This document shows, in pieces, positions 51,110 through 58,431 of a stretch of DNA of 58,644 bases. Made by a program: the position numbers and the translations under genes. Within the stretch, counting starts at the first letter, position 1, and every line of letters begins with the position of its first letter. Source of the stretch: an uncultured Fidelibacterota bacterium. Lineage in GTDB: Bacteria > Fidelibacterota > Marinisomatia > Marinisomatales > UBA8229. Under the pieces are notes generated by a model that saw nothing but the letters and a program-made list of their open reading frames with translations, did no database searches and was not told the origin of the DNA. The stretch is taken from the NCBI GenBank assembly GCA_913041945.1, contig CAJWIT010000007.1, positions 1-58,644 of the forward strand, in the 5' to 3' direction.

Positions 51110-53747
51110 TTTCCCCCTCCTGACAACAGGACTTTTTCTATCTCTTTTTATTGTATTTTCCAACACAGTTTTTCCCCAAACCCGTAGTGACATTCTCTCT
51201 TTTAATTATAAGAATTCTTCTCTAAAATCTGCTCTAGACTCTCTGATACATCAACACCACATTGTAGTTGTGTATCAAGACCGTCATCTAAAAGATAAAC
51301 AAACCTCAGCCCGCTGTTCAGGCTGTACAACTGAAGAAGCTCTGGATACCCTGCTTGTAGAGCATAATCTGAACTGGGAAAAAACAGGCAATCAGTATAT
51401 AATCTCCACACCAGATTCTAAAGAGGGAATGTATACAATTCATGGATATGTCCGAGATTATATTTCCGGTGAATCTATTCCTTACGCCAATGTATTCTTC
51501 ATGAACACATCTACCGGCGGTGTTACCAATCAAAATGGATATTTTTCACTGAAATCACCAAGGGGGGAGCATACGCTTCAAGTATCCTATATAGGATACG
51601 AAATGGTTAGAAAAATCGTTACAGCAATGGAAAATACCATATCATATTATTTAATTGAACTTCATCCAAAAGTTCTCAGAGGAAAAGGAGTCACCGTCAT
51701 CGGAGGTAATCTTGAATTTATGGATCAACCCATTAAATCCGGGCGGATATCCTTTTCTCCTCGACATATTGCTTCCCTGCCAAAGCTGGGGGAAACAGAT
51801 GCATTTCGATCCATGCAACTGCTCCCTGGTATTCATATTGGAAATACTGGTTCTGCTGGTCTATACATTCGCGGTGGAACGCCAGATCAAAACCTGATCC
51901 TGCTGGATGGTATACCTATTTATCAAACTGATCACTATTACGGTTTTTTCAGTGCCATTAATTCAGATGCCGTTAAGGATATACAGATATTTAAAGGAGG
52001 GTTTCCAGCAAAATATGGTGGCCGCACCTCCAGCGTCATTGAAATCACCGGAAAGCAGGGCAGCACGAAATACAAACGTCTAAACATATCCACCAATTTA
52101 CTCACCACAGGATTTACCTATGAACAACCTCTCTTCGGTCAGGGAAGCATTTTCCTTGCTTACCGCGGCTCTTATTCACACTATTATAAAACCTTTCTCT
52201 ATGACCATATTTATGATTTTCTAACAAATGAAGGAGGATCAGAAAACAGTACTGCAATATCTATTCCCGATTCCACATATACACCTGATTTATCTTTTTC
52301 AGACTTTAATGGAACAATTACTCTTATGCCCACTAATAAAGATGTTCTCTCATTTAGTTATTTTGCCGGAAAAGATGAAATTTCACGGATGTTTGTGTTT
52401 CCAATCAATAGTAGCATGGAAAAAATAGAAGACGGAATTAAATGGAATAATACAGGTATAAGCCTTAACTGGTCTCATATATGGACAGGTATGACTTATT
52501 CATCTTTGCTTTTGAGCAGTTCTATCTATAGCAGCTATTCTTTTAGTGAGTGGGTATACGCCGATGCCGACCCCCCCCTAATAAAACAACAGATAGAGGA
52601 TAATCAAATTGAAGACCTAACAGCCCAATTAAATAATAAAACCAAAATAAATAGTCGTCATACCCTTGAATATGGTTTTGCATACAAGCGATCTTTGACA
52701 AATTTTTTAAATGAAGATCTCTCAGCCAATGACAGACTCTTAGTTCCAAAGATGGGGATACTAAGCTCAATATATTTCCAAGATAAATTAAAAATAGATA
52801 AACATCTTAGGACAACAATTGGGATCCGGCTTTCCAACTATGACTTAACTGGTAGACATTACATCGAACCACGCGCATCTTTCACTTATGCCTTAACAGA
52901 TTTGTTTACTTTGAAGGGATCAGCTGGCCAATATACACAGTTCATGCACCGTTTCAGTAATAACTTTACGATTGGCGGAAAAAAATTCGTTTGGATCCAA
53001 TCCAATAAACAACTGAAACCTATATCTTCCCAGCAATTCAATATAGGGTTCCAGCGTGAGAATGATTATTGGAACGCAAGTGTAAGCATCTATCAGCATA
53101 AGCATAACAACTTGCTTAATTTCTCCCGACTTGCGAAGCCCATTCAGACTTACATAGCTTTGGACGACGAAGAAAATAATGAAGAAAATAATATACCTAT
53201 TGGTTCAGGCAACTCTAAAGGATTAGAACTATTCCTTCATAAAAAATCCGGTCCCCTTCATGGTTGGTTTAGCTATACTTTTGGGAGAATAGAACATTTA
53301 TTCCCGGAATTGAATAATGGAGAAACATTTCTTGCTGACCATGACCGAACCCATGAATTCAAAGCGGTAGCTATCACGTCTCCTGGAACCTGGGATATCG
53401 CTCTATCCTGGATATATTCCTCTGGAATGACCTATACTTCCAAAGGTAGAATAATTGAAACTTCTCTGGTTTATGATTATGTTTTTATAAACTCAATTAT
53501 CCCGGACGATTCTTCTGCCAACAGGAACACTGAAAGGCTGGGTGCAATCCAACGAATTGATCTCAGTATCACCAAACACCTGAAACTTTTCTCTTCACAT
53601 TGGGAACTTGGATTTTCTATCTTTAATCTTTTTAATAAAAAAAATATCAGTCATACCAAATTTGTTGACTCCGAGGGGAATATACTTCCTACGGAGGTTC
53701 ACATGCTGGGCATTACGCCTACTTTCCATATACGTCTTTCTCTGTAA
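51081..53747 (+). CDS. TonB-dependent receptor with STN and carboxypeptidase-regulatory-like domains
   Basis: An 888-residue outer-membrane receptor. After a signal peptide (LLTTGLFLSLFIVFSNTVFPQ, about 13-33) comes an STN signalling domain (about 38-110), a carboxypeptidase-D regulatory-like domain (YTIHGYVRDYISGESIPYANVFF, about 118-140), a plug (SAGLYIRGGTPDQNLILLDGIPIYQ, about 258-282) and a 22-strand-type barrel ending in FHIRLSL. The STN domain shows that it signals inward to FecR. The first codon is TTG at 51081, inside the fecR end; no ATG lies between there and the signal peptide. The ligand (a siderophore, vitamin or glycan) cannot be told. Confidence 0.93.
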   Translation: MTIRGIRSTNFPLLTTGLFLSLFIVFSNTVFPQTRSDILSFNYKNSSLKSALDSLIHQHHIVVVYQDRHLKDKQTSARCSGCTTEEALDTLLVEHNLNWEKTGNQYIISTPDSKEGMYTIHGYVRDYISGESIPYANVFFMNTSTGGVTNQNGYFSLKSPRGEHTLQVSYIGYEMVRKIVTAMENTISYYLIELHPKVLRGKGVTVIGGNLEFMDQPIKSGRISFSPRHIASLPKLGETDAFRSMQLLPGIHIGNTGSAGLYIRGGTPDQNLILLDGIPIYQTDHYYGFFSAINSDAVKDIQIFKGGFPAKYGGRTSSVIEITGKQGSTKYKRLNISTNLLTTGFTYEQPLFGQGSIFLAYRGSYSHYYKTFLYDHIYDFLTNEGGSENSTAISIPDSTYTPDLSFSDFNGTITLMPTNKDVLSFSYFAGKDEISRMFVFPINSSMEKIEDGIKWNNTGISLNWSHIWTGMTYSSLLLSSSIYSSYSFSEWVYADADPPLIKQQIEDNQIEDLTAQLNNKTKINSRHTLEYGFAYKRSLTNFLNEDLSANDRLLVPKMGILSSIYFQDKLKIDKHLRTTIGIRLSNYDLTGRHYIEPRASFTYALTDLFTLKGSAGQYTQFMHRFSNNFTIGGKKFVWIQSNKQLKPISSQQFNIGFQRENDYWNASVSIYQHKHNNLLNFSRLAKPIQTYIALDDEENNEENNIPIGSGNSKGLELFLHKKSGPLHGWFSYTFGRIEHLFPELNNGETFLADHDRTHEFKAVAITSPGTWDIALSWIYSSGMTYTSKGRIIETSLVYDYVFINSIIPDDSSANRNTERLGAIQRIDLSITKHLKLFSSHWELGFSIFNLFNKKNISHTKFVDSEGNILPTEVHMLGITPTFHIRLSL

Positions 53748-53770
53748 AAGACCATAATACTTGCATAAAA

Positions 53771-53786
53771 TGTGATTCTTGTCACA
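53771..53786. promoter_or_regulatory. CRP/FNR-type palindromic site
   Basis: TGTGA-TTCTTG-TCACA matches the CRP consensus half-sites TGTGA-N6-TCACA perfectly. It lies 90 bases upstream of the redoxin-like gene and 24 bases after the receptor gene. This is a candidate operator for a CRP/FNR-family regulator; no such regulator gene is in the window. Confidence 0.5.
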
Positions 53787-53875
53787 CGAAAAATATTTTT
53801 ACTGGATTTTTATGTTTTTTTTCTCTAAAGTGTCCACGGAAATGAGGTTATTTCCCTTATTTTACGAATAATATT

Positions 53876-54718
53876 ATGAGAAAAACACTGATATCCAGTC
53901 TATTTATGCTCAGTATTATGTTTTCTGGCCCCTATGAGGTTGGTGCCCTTGTGGAGGACTTCTCAGGTGCAGAATGCTTCCCGGAAAATGGTGACGAATG
54001 GTCACTCTATGATTATTTGAATGAGAATAACGAAGGAAACTATCAGATTATCTGGCTGGTTCTTTTTGATGCTAATAACTACACCAGCCGAGAGGAAACA
54101 ACAATAACAGAATACTACTACAATTTATACAAAGATCAGGGACTCGTTGTTGTTGGTATGGGAGCCAATTGGGAGGGGTCATATACTTGCAGAGAATGGG
54201 GCGTGGTATCTGAAATTAGCTATCCTATTATTGATGACAACCATTTAGATATTCGATCTTTATTTACTGAGGGGGACCCTCCTCACCATGTCTTGATTAA
54301 CTATGATATGCGTTTGATATATTCCCAGAGTGGCACCGTGCTCGATCCGGACTTTCTTGCTGATTTCCAAGATGAGCTTACCATTGCTCTGGATGAACTT
54401 GCTATGCTTTCTACACGATATAATGTAACCATTCCAAAAAACCCACAATTGAACCAGTGTTACCCGAATCCATTCAATCCAACAACCACTATAAGCTATA
54501 ATTTATCTAAAGATGCTCATGTTTCTCTTATGATTTACGATTTGATGGGCAAACAAATAAAACAATTGGTTCATACAAGGCAAGAACGGGGGCTAAATAG
54601 ATCAGTTGGATGGAACGGTCTTGATTCTCAAAATAAACCCGTCAGCGGGGGTATTTATCTATACCGAATTCAAATCGGAGATTATTTTGACACACAAAAA
54701 ATGGTTCTTTTAAAATAG
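53876..54718 (+). CDS. Secreted redoxin-like protein with type IX-like C-terminal sorting domain
   Basis: A 280-residue secreted protein: a signal peptide (MRKTLISSLFMLSIMFSG), a TlpA/redoxin-like thioredoxin-fold domain (about 22-170) and a C-terminal sorting domain (about 195-280) beginning YPNPFNPTTTISYNL, with the VSLMIYDLMGKQIKQLV and SGGIYLYRIQIGDY pieces typical of FlgD-like, type IX-secretion tails. The active site where TlpA has WCPPC reads NNYTS, so the redox cysteines are gone. Two other cysteines, CREWG and AECFP, remain. The fold is clear; catalysis is doubtful. Confidence 0.82.
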   Translation: MRKTLISSLFMLSIMFSGPYEVGALVEDFSGAECFPENGDEWSLYDYLNENNEGNYQIIWLVLFDANNYTSREETTITEYYYNLYKDQGLVVVGMGANWEGSYTCREWGVVSEISYPIIDDNHLDIRSLFTEGDPPHHVLINYDMRLIYSQSGTVLDPDFLADFQDELTIALDELAMLSTRYNVTIPKNPQLNQCYPNPFNPTTTISYNLSKDAHVSLMIYDLMGKQIKQLVHTRQERGLNRSVGWNGLDSQNKPVSGGIYLYRIQIGDYFDTQKMVLLK

Positions 54719-55075
54719 CTATTTTTTTCGCATTTTTTTCTTGATTGAGCACGATCATTTTTAGTTTTCCATTCTTATTAGTATCTTCATACCATTTTGA
54801 GACCACTCTTATTTTAGATGGTTTAATCTCTATGCCTTTTTTCTGTTATGTACAGGGGTGATATAAAATACTCTAACCCTTCCAAGTCTATATCTATCTT
54901 AAAAGTCCTCTTCTTTATAAAACATTAATTAGAGATCCACTTGATGTTGATTGTTTGTCTCCTCTGGAAGTAAATTGAAGGTGTGAAGCACACAGTATAA
55001 CATGCACAATGCATTGCAAATTTGCAGTAAAGTAACTGGTTAGAAAACAAAATAGACACTTTGCTGGAGAAAAGA
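54719..55075. other. Intergenic region with overlapping palindromes
   Basis: 357 bases without a gene. The first bases form AAAATAGCTATTTT (54712-54725), a perfect palindrome at the stop codon of the secreted protein. Near the next gene lie CAATGCATTG (55007-55016) and TGCAAATTTGCA (55015-55026), two overlapping perfect palindromes 50-70 bases before the next ATG, possible regulator sites. No tRNA or riboswitch is seen. Confidence 0.4.
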
Positions 55076-56005
55076 ATGAAGACATCAATTGTAGTCATCA
55101 CAGCACTAATGGTAGCTGGATTCTTATTTCTAATCTTTGCAAATCCACTTGAAGACAGAGTAAAAAACCTGGAAAATTACCTGGCGAAACAAGAAGCATT
55201 AATTGATTCTTTACAAAAGGATAATCACGCTCAAATTAATTCCCTTAATATATCAATGAATCAACAATCGGATTTGATTGATTCATTGGCGAATGCGATG
55301 AATAAGCAAAATTCCACACTTCAAACAATGATTAATTCATTGAAAAATGTGATGAATGAGCAGAATGCCAATGTTCAGATAATTGTAGATTCGCTGGCTC
55401 ATGTAAATAATGAGCAGGATTCCACGTTCCAAACAATGAGTGATTCATTAGAAAATGTGATGAATGAGCAGGATTCCACACTACAGGCATTGATTGGTTC
55501 ATTGGCTATGAACATTGGGGGGGATATAATGGCATTGGGGAACTTGATTACTCAACAGCAATACTATGCAGATTCATTGAACTTGGATATGGGAGGATAT
55601 ATTGATTCATTATTTGCACTTCAACAATCAATGATTGTAGAATTATTGGAAAGTGGAATCAATGCATTATTCACGGATACAGAGGTGTTTCGTGGCGCAA
55701 TGCCATCTTCTTGGACAGATCTGGACTTGTCAAGCGTGGTTGGTCAGAAACAGTCCTTAGTTATGCTAAGGTATAAATATAACTTTAGTGATTCAACTTA
55801 TTCAAATGTTGCTGTTAGAACTAACAATAGTAATTTTGATTCAGGTTCAAACACCAGTATCAACAGCATTTTACTTAACTCAACAGATAATCCATCTTCA
55901 TTTATGCTTCTTCAAACAGACTCTGGCGGCATGATAGAACAAAGAGAAACTAGTGCAAATAATGCAAATGTTACAGCTAGCGTGGTCTTCTACCTCAATC
56001 AATAA
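55076..56005 (+). CDS. Membrane-anchored coiled-coil repeat protein
   Basis: A 309-residue protein. The first 21 residues form a hydrophobic anchor or signal (KTSIVVITALMVAGFLFLIFA). A coiled coil follows, built on four 18-residue repeats of the type MNEQ-D/N-STLQT-x-SL-x-N-V (about 75-146), and then a 100-residue C-terminal globular domain (WTDLDLSSVVGQKQSLVMLRYKYNF onward, rich in Ser/Asn beta strands). I know no family for it. The start is ATG at 55076 with GGAG six bases upstream. It resembles a surface tether or an envelope spacer. The domain after the coil looks like a beta sandwich. Confidence 0.65.
   Translation: MKTSIVVITALMVAGFLFLIFANPLEDRVKNLENYLAKQEALIDSLQKDNHAQINSLNISMNQQSDLIDSLANAMNKQNSTLQTMINSLKNVMNEQNANVQIIVDSLAHVNNEQDSTFQTMSDSLENVMNEQDSTLQALIGSLAMNIGGDIMALGNLITQQQYYADSLNLDMGGYIDSLFALQQSMIVELLESGINALFTDTEVFRGAMPSSWTDLDLSSVVGQKQSLVMLRYKYNFSDSTYSNVAVRTNNSNFDSGSNTSINSILLNSTDNPSSFMLLQTDSGGMIEQRETSANNANVTASVVFYLNQ
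55298..55513 (+). repeat. Four tandem 54-bp coding repeats
   Basis: Four consecutive 18-codon units in the coiled-coil gene, each beginning Met/Asn-Asn-Glu/Lys-Gln and ending in Ser-Leu plus three residues. Nucleotide identity is high between the units (for example the ATGAATGAGCAG start). They probably arose by slippage and lengthen the coil. Confidence 0.8.
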
Positions 56006-56067
56006 ACCACAAATCGATGAAGAATATTATAAAAACTTACCTGCCATTTTGGAGAGCATATATAATC

Positions 56068-56790
56068 TTACGGTTTCATTCCCTGGTGAATCGCAGCGAC
56101 ACCGAATAACAGTTTCCTGTATGTAACGTTTTTGAAACCCGCCCGGCACATAATATCACTCAATTCTTTCGGTGGATAAAAGCGAGGTATGGTGTGTGCC
56201 AGATAAGCGTAGCCGCTGTGTGAACCAGATATCAGTTTCCCCACGAATTTAACAAGCAATCTAACATAGAAACGGAAGAGCTTTTTTAACAGTAAGGATG
56301 ATGGTTGGCTGGTTTCCAGATTCACGAAACGCCCTCCTGGTTTCAGGACACGACAGAATTCGGCAAAAGTATGAGTAAGTATATCGCTGCTCAGATTGAT
56401 GTTGCGTGTTGCAAATGAAATAGTGATGAGATCAAGACTCTCATCCGGAAACGGCAGAGCTTTCACATCTGAAACAACAAAGTCAATGTTCCGTGCTTCC
56501 GGCTTTTTCATAGCTTCAGCCATCATGGGCATTGAGAAATCTACCGCATGAATCACAGTTCCACTTGCCGCAAGGCGGCTGAGATAGCAAGCCATCTCTC
56601 CGGTACCCGTACACATATCTGCCCAGCGGGTTCCACCTGATGCAGCGGCAATTCTTGCCGCCTGCCTACGCCACAGTACGTCAAGTCCCAGTGTCAGAAC
56701 GTGGTTTATTCGTTCATACGTCTTAGGAACTTCCGAGAACACTTTCTTCAAGAAGTTTGTTTTTGGGTGCGATGTATCAGATGATGGCAT
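56068..56790 (-). CDS. ubiE: UbiE/MenG-type quinone methyltransferase
   Basis: A 240-residue SAM-dependent methyltransferase of the UbiE/MenG family: FLKKVFSEVPKTYERINHVLTLGLDVLWRRQAA (about 13-45), the SAM loop WADMCTGTGEMACYLS (about 56-71), VDFSMPMMAEA (about 83), SDVKALPFPDESLDLITISFATRNI (about 104-128) and LKPGGRFVNLETSQP (about 150). It methylates demethylmenaquinone (or the ubiquinone precursor). This lineage is likely to use menaquinone. It is transcribed toward the coiled-coil gene. Confidence 0.92.
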   Translation of the reverse strand: MPSSDTSHPKTNFLKKVFSEVPKTYERINHVLTLGLDVLWRRQAARIAAASGGTRWADMCTGTGEMACYLSRLAASGTVIHAVDFSMPMMAEAMKKPEARNIDFVVSDVKALPFPDESLDLITISFATRNINLSSDILTHTFAEFCRVLKPGGRFVNLETSQPSSLLLKKLFRFYVRLLVKFVGKLISGSHSGYAYLAHTIPRFYPPKELSDIMCRAGFKNVTYRKLLFGVAAIHQGMKP

Positions 56791-56835
56791 TGGCTAAAAT
56801 TACCACCGTATCTGCTTTTTTACAATCAGCTAACT

Positions 56836-56874
56836 ATAAATAAAAGTCTTTTACCCAGAGGAATCAATGTGGAG
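56836..56874 (-). repeat. Duplicated FISUMP-gene leader, truncated copy
   Basis: On the minus strand this stretch reads like the beginning of the FISUMP gene (57961-58005): CTCCACATTGATTC and CTCTGGGTAAAAGACTTTTA match CTCCAAATTGATTC and TTCTGG...AGACTTTTA there, with a six-base deletion and a few substitutions. It starts two bases after the FISUMP stop codon. No open frame continues. It looks like the scar of a lost second copy. Confidence 0.7.
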
Positions 56875-56876
56875 GG

Positions 56877-58043
56877 TTACTCACTTATTAAAATAATGCT
56901 GCCCGAACTATTTGCCCGAATCCAATATCCTTTCCCCGGTTCTATAATTTCTTCATTTGAGTAACTACCCGAAGAAAATCCATAAACCGTGCCGGAAATC
57001 ATAATGCCATCCGGGTCTTGTATCTCTGTGATATCTAAAGGAGTGCTTATGCCTGATATGAGATTCCATCCCTCATTCAGACTGATTGTAAGTTCATTGA
57101 TTGGAGTGCCTGAAATAGTGGTGCTGCCCGCTTCATTAAATCTCAACCAGTAGCCTTCACCATTGATTAGGTTTGTTGCAGGGTCGTAGGCACCATTAAA
57201 AGAGTATAATGTTCCTTCTATTGATTCAGGAAATAGAATAGAGTATGAGGCATCTTCTACATCAAGGGGAAGTCCAACAATGTTCCAGCCGGTGTTATAG
57301 AGGACAAGGATGGTGCCTGTTTCTGTTTCATCCCTTATACAACGCACGGAAAATCCGCTATCCTTACCGTAGTCGCGCCGGCTGATCTCTGAGTGATTGG
57401 ATTCCAGTCCCCGGTGCCACGCATTGAGACTATTGTACTCTGTAGAAGACCAAAAGGAGCCGTTGTAGCCCATATGGCGGTAGTAGTAGTGGGCACCACC
57501 GGGAAGGGCGGTAAAACCGCTCTCATTGGTAGCTCCCGTATTGGGACTGTACCAATACTCTGACTCTGGACAGCTTCCCTCTGTACATTCCTTCAGCTTT
57601 CCACCTGCAACGCTTGTTCCTCCTAAATAGTCAGATAATGCTGTATACTCTCCATCCGTAGGTACATGCCAGCTTGCAGGACAAACTTCTCTATCATCAT
57701 CTACTGCGTACCAATTGTATAAATATCCGTATGTATCTGCATTGCTTTCATTGTCATCGTAAACTGCATATGCGCCTGTAGACAAACCTGCCCAATCATC
57801 ATCGCTGTAACCTGTGGGTATCTCCGTTCCATCGTTGTAATGAGTTACTTTTAGGTTCTCTGCCATCCAAACTTGTTCGCCAATTTCTACTGTTTCATAT
57901 TCATTACCATCTATGTCGGTGACAGTATCCTGCCCCCAAGCCAACCCAATCAACAATGCTATAAGTAAAAGTCTCTTCAATTTATCCAGAAGAATCAATT
58001 TGGAGTGGTGGAAATGATTGCCGTGAATAAGTCGGTTATCCAT
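56877..58043 (-). CDS. Secreted FISUMP-domain protein
   Basis: A protein of up to 388 residues. A signal peptide (LKRLLLIALLIGLAWGQ, about 22-38) precedes a Fibrobacter succinogenes major paralogous (FISUMP) domain (about 40-235): DIDGNEYETVEIGEQVWMAENL, then YLYNWYAVDD, CPASWHVPTDGEYTAL and GFSVRCIRD at the end. Two repeats of about 70 residues follow (GWNIVGLPLDV... GEGYWLRF and GWNLISGIS... GKGYWIRAN). FISUMP proteins are secreted and of unknown function. The ATG at 58043 would put 21 residues before the signal; TTG at 57980 with GGAT upstream is a better start for the mature gene. Confidence 0.85.
   Translation of the reverse strand: MDNRLIHGNHFHHSKLILLDKLKRLLLIALLIGLAWGQDTVTDIDGNEYETVEIGEQVWMAENLKVTHYNDGTEIPTGYSDDDWAGLSTGAYAVYDDNESNADTYGYLYNWYAVDDDREVCPASWHVPTDGEYTALSDYLGGTSVAGGKLKECTEGSCPESEYWYSPNTGATNESGFTALPGGAHYYYRHMGYNGSFWSSTEYNSLNAWHRGLESNHSEISRRDYGKDSGFSVRCIRDETETGTILVLYNTGWNIVGLPLDVEDASYSILFPESIEGTLYSFNGAYDPATNLINGEGYWLRFNEAGSTTISGTPINELTISLNEGWNLISGISTPLDITEIQDPDGIMISGTVYGFSSGSYSNEEIIEPGKGYWIRANSSGSIILISE
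57961..58005 (-). repeat. FISUMP-gene leader, intact copy of the duplicated sequence
   Basis: This covers the end of the upstream region and the first codons of the FISUMP signal peptide. It matches 56836-56874 base for base over most of its length. Confidence 0.7.
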
Positions 58044-58104
58044 CAGTTACCCGTAAATTACGTCAAATTGTCCTAATTTGTTATATTGTTTAACAAGTTT
58101 CATA

Positions 58105-58133
58105 TAAAGAAAAAGCGGGAAATAAATCCCGCT
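58105..58133 (-). terminator. Minus-strand rho-independent terminator
   Basis: AGCGGGA (58114-58120) pairs with TCCCGCT (58127-58133) around AATAAA. On the minus strand the stem is followed by TTTTCTTT. It would end a transcript coming from the right, from about 58380 downward, before the FISUMP gene. Confidence 0.65.
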
Positions 58134-58167
58134 CTCTCTTCGATACCGAATTTCTCATTTTTTTAAT

Positions 58168-58224
58168 CCCTGCCCTCCCATCCCCAATCAATCTCTTTAT
58201 TCAATACCCCTCCCGCCCAATCCC
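58168..58224 (-). other. Tandem G-quadruplex motifs
   Basis: On the minus strand two canonical four-tract G motifs follow each other. One has loops of 3, 1 and 1 bases (58224-58207). The other has loops of 2, 1 and 2 bases (58185-58168). A run G3-T-G5 lies just upstream (58252-58244). They are on the same strand as the terminator at 58105-58133 and would be in its transcript. Confidence 0.6.
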
Positions 58225-58431
58225 ATCAGCATTAATTTATAAGCCCCCACCCGCATGCATCATGAAGAGCAACAACCTTGTGTTGTTACCAATTGAAACT
58301 ATGTGAGGTTTAATCTTAACTTTCGGAGCAACTAAGTGGTACAAACTGCTGGGGCAGGGCACACCTAGCAAAAATTTGGGAATATACCCACAAACAATTT
58401 ATTTAATCCGATCAATAATAGGAATGTCAAT

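Larger units (their letters stand above)
58044..58431. other. Intergenic region between FISUMP and greA, about 390 bp
   Basis: This region holds a hairpin with T-run (58105-58133), tandem G-rich motifs (58168-58224) and a further G-rich run to 58252, all reading on the minus strand. It probably encodes a small RNA or untranslated leader on the minus strand, plus the greA promoter on the plus strand. No protein-coding frame stands out. Confidence 0.45.

Noticed and set aside
54712-54725. AAAATAGCTATTTT as a terminator of the redoxin-like gene
   Set aside because: It is a perfect palindrome with no loop and only A-T rich arms, so a stable hairpin is unlikely even though a T-run follows.
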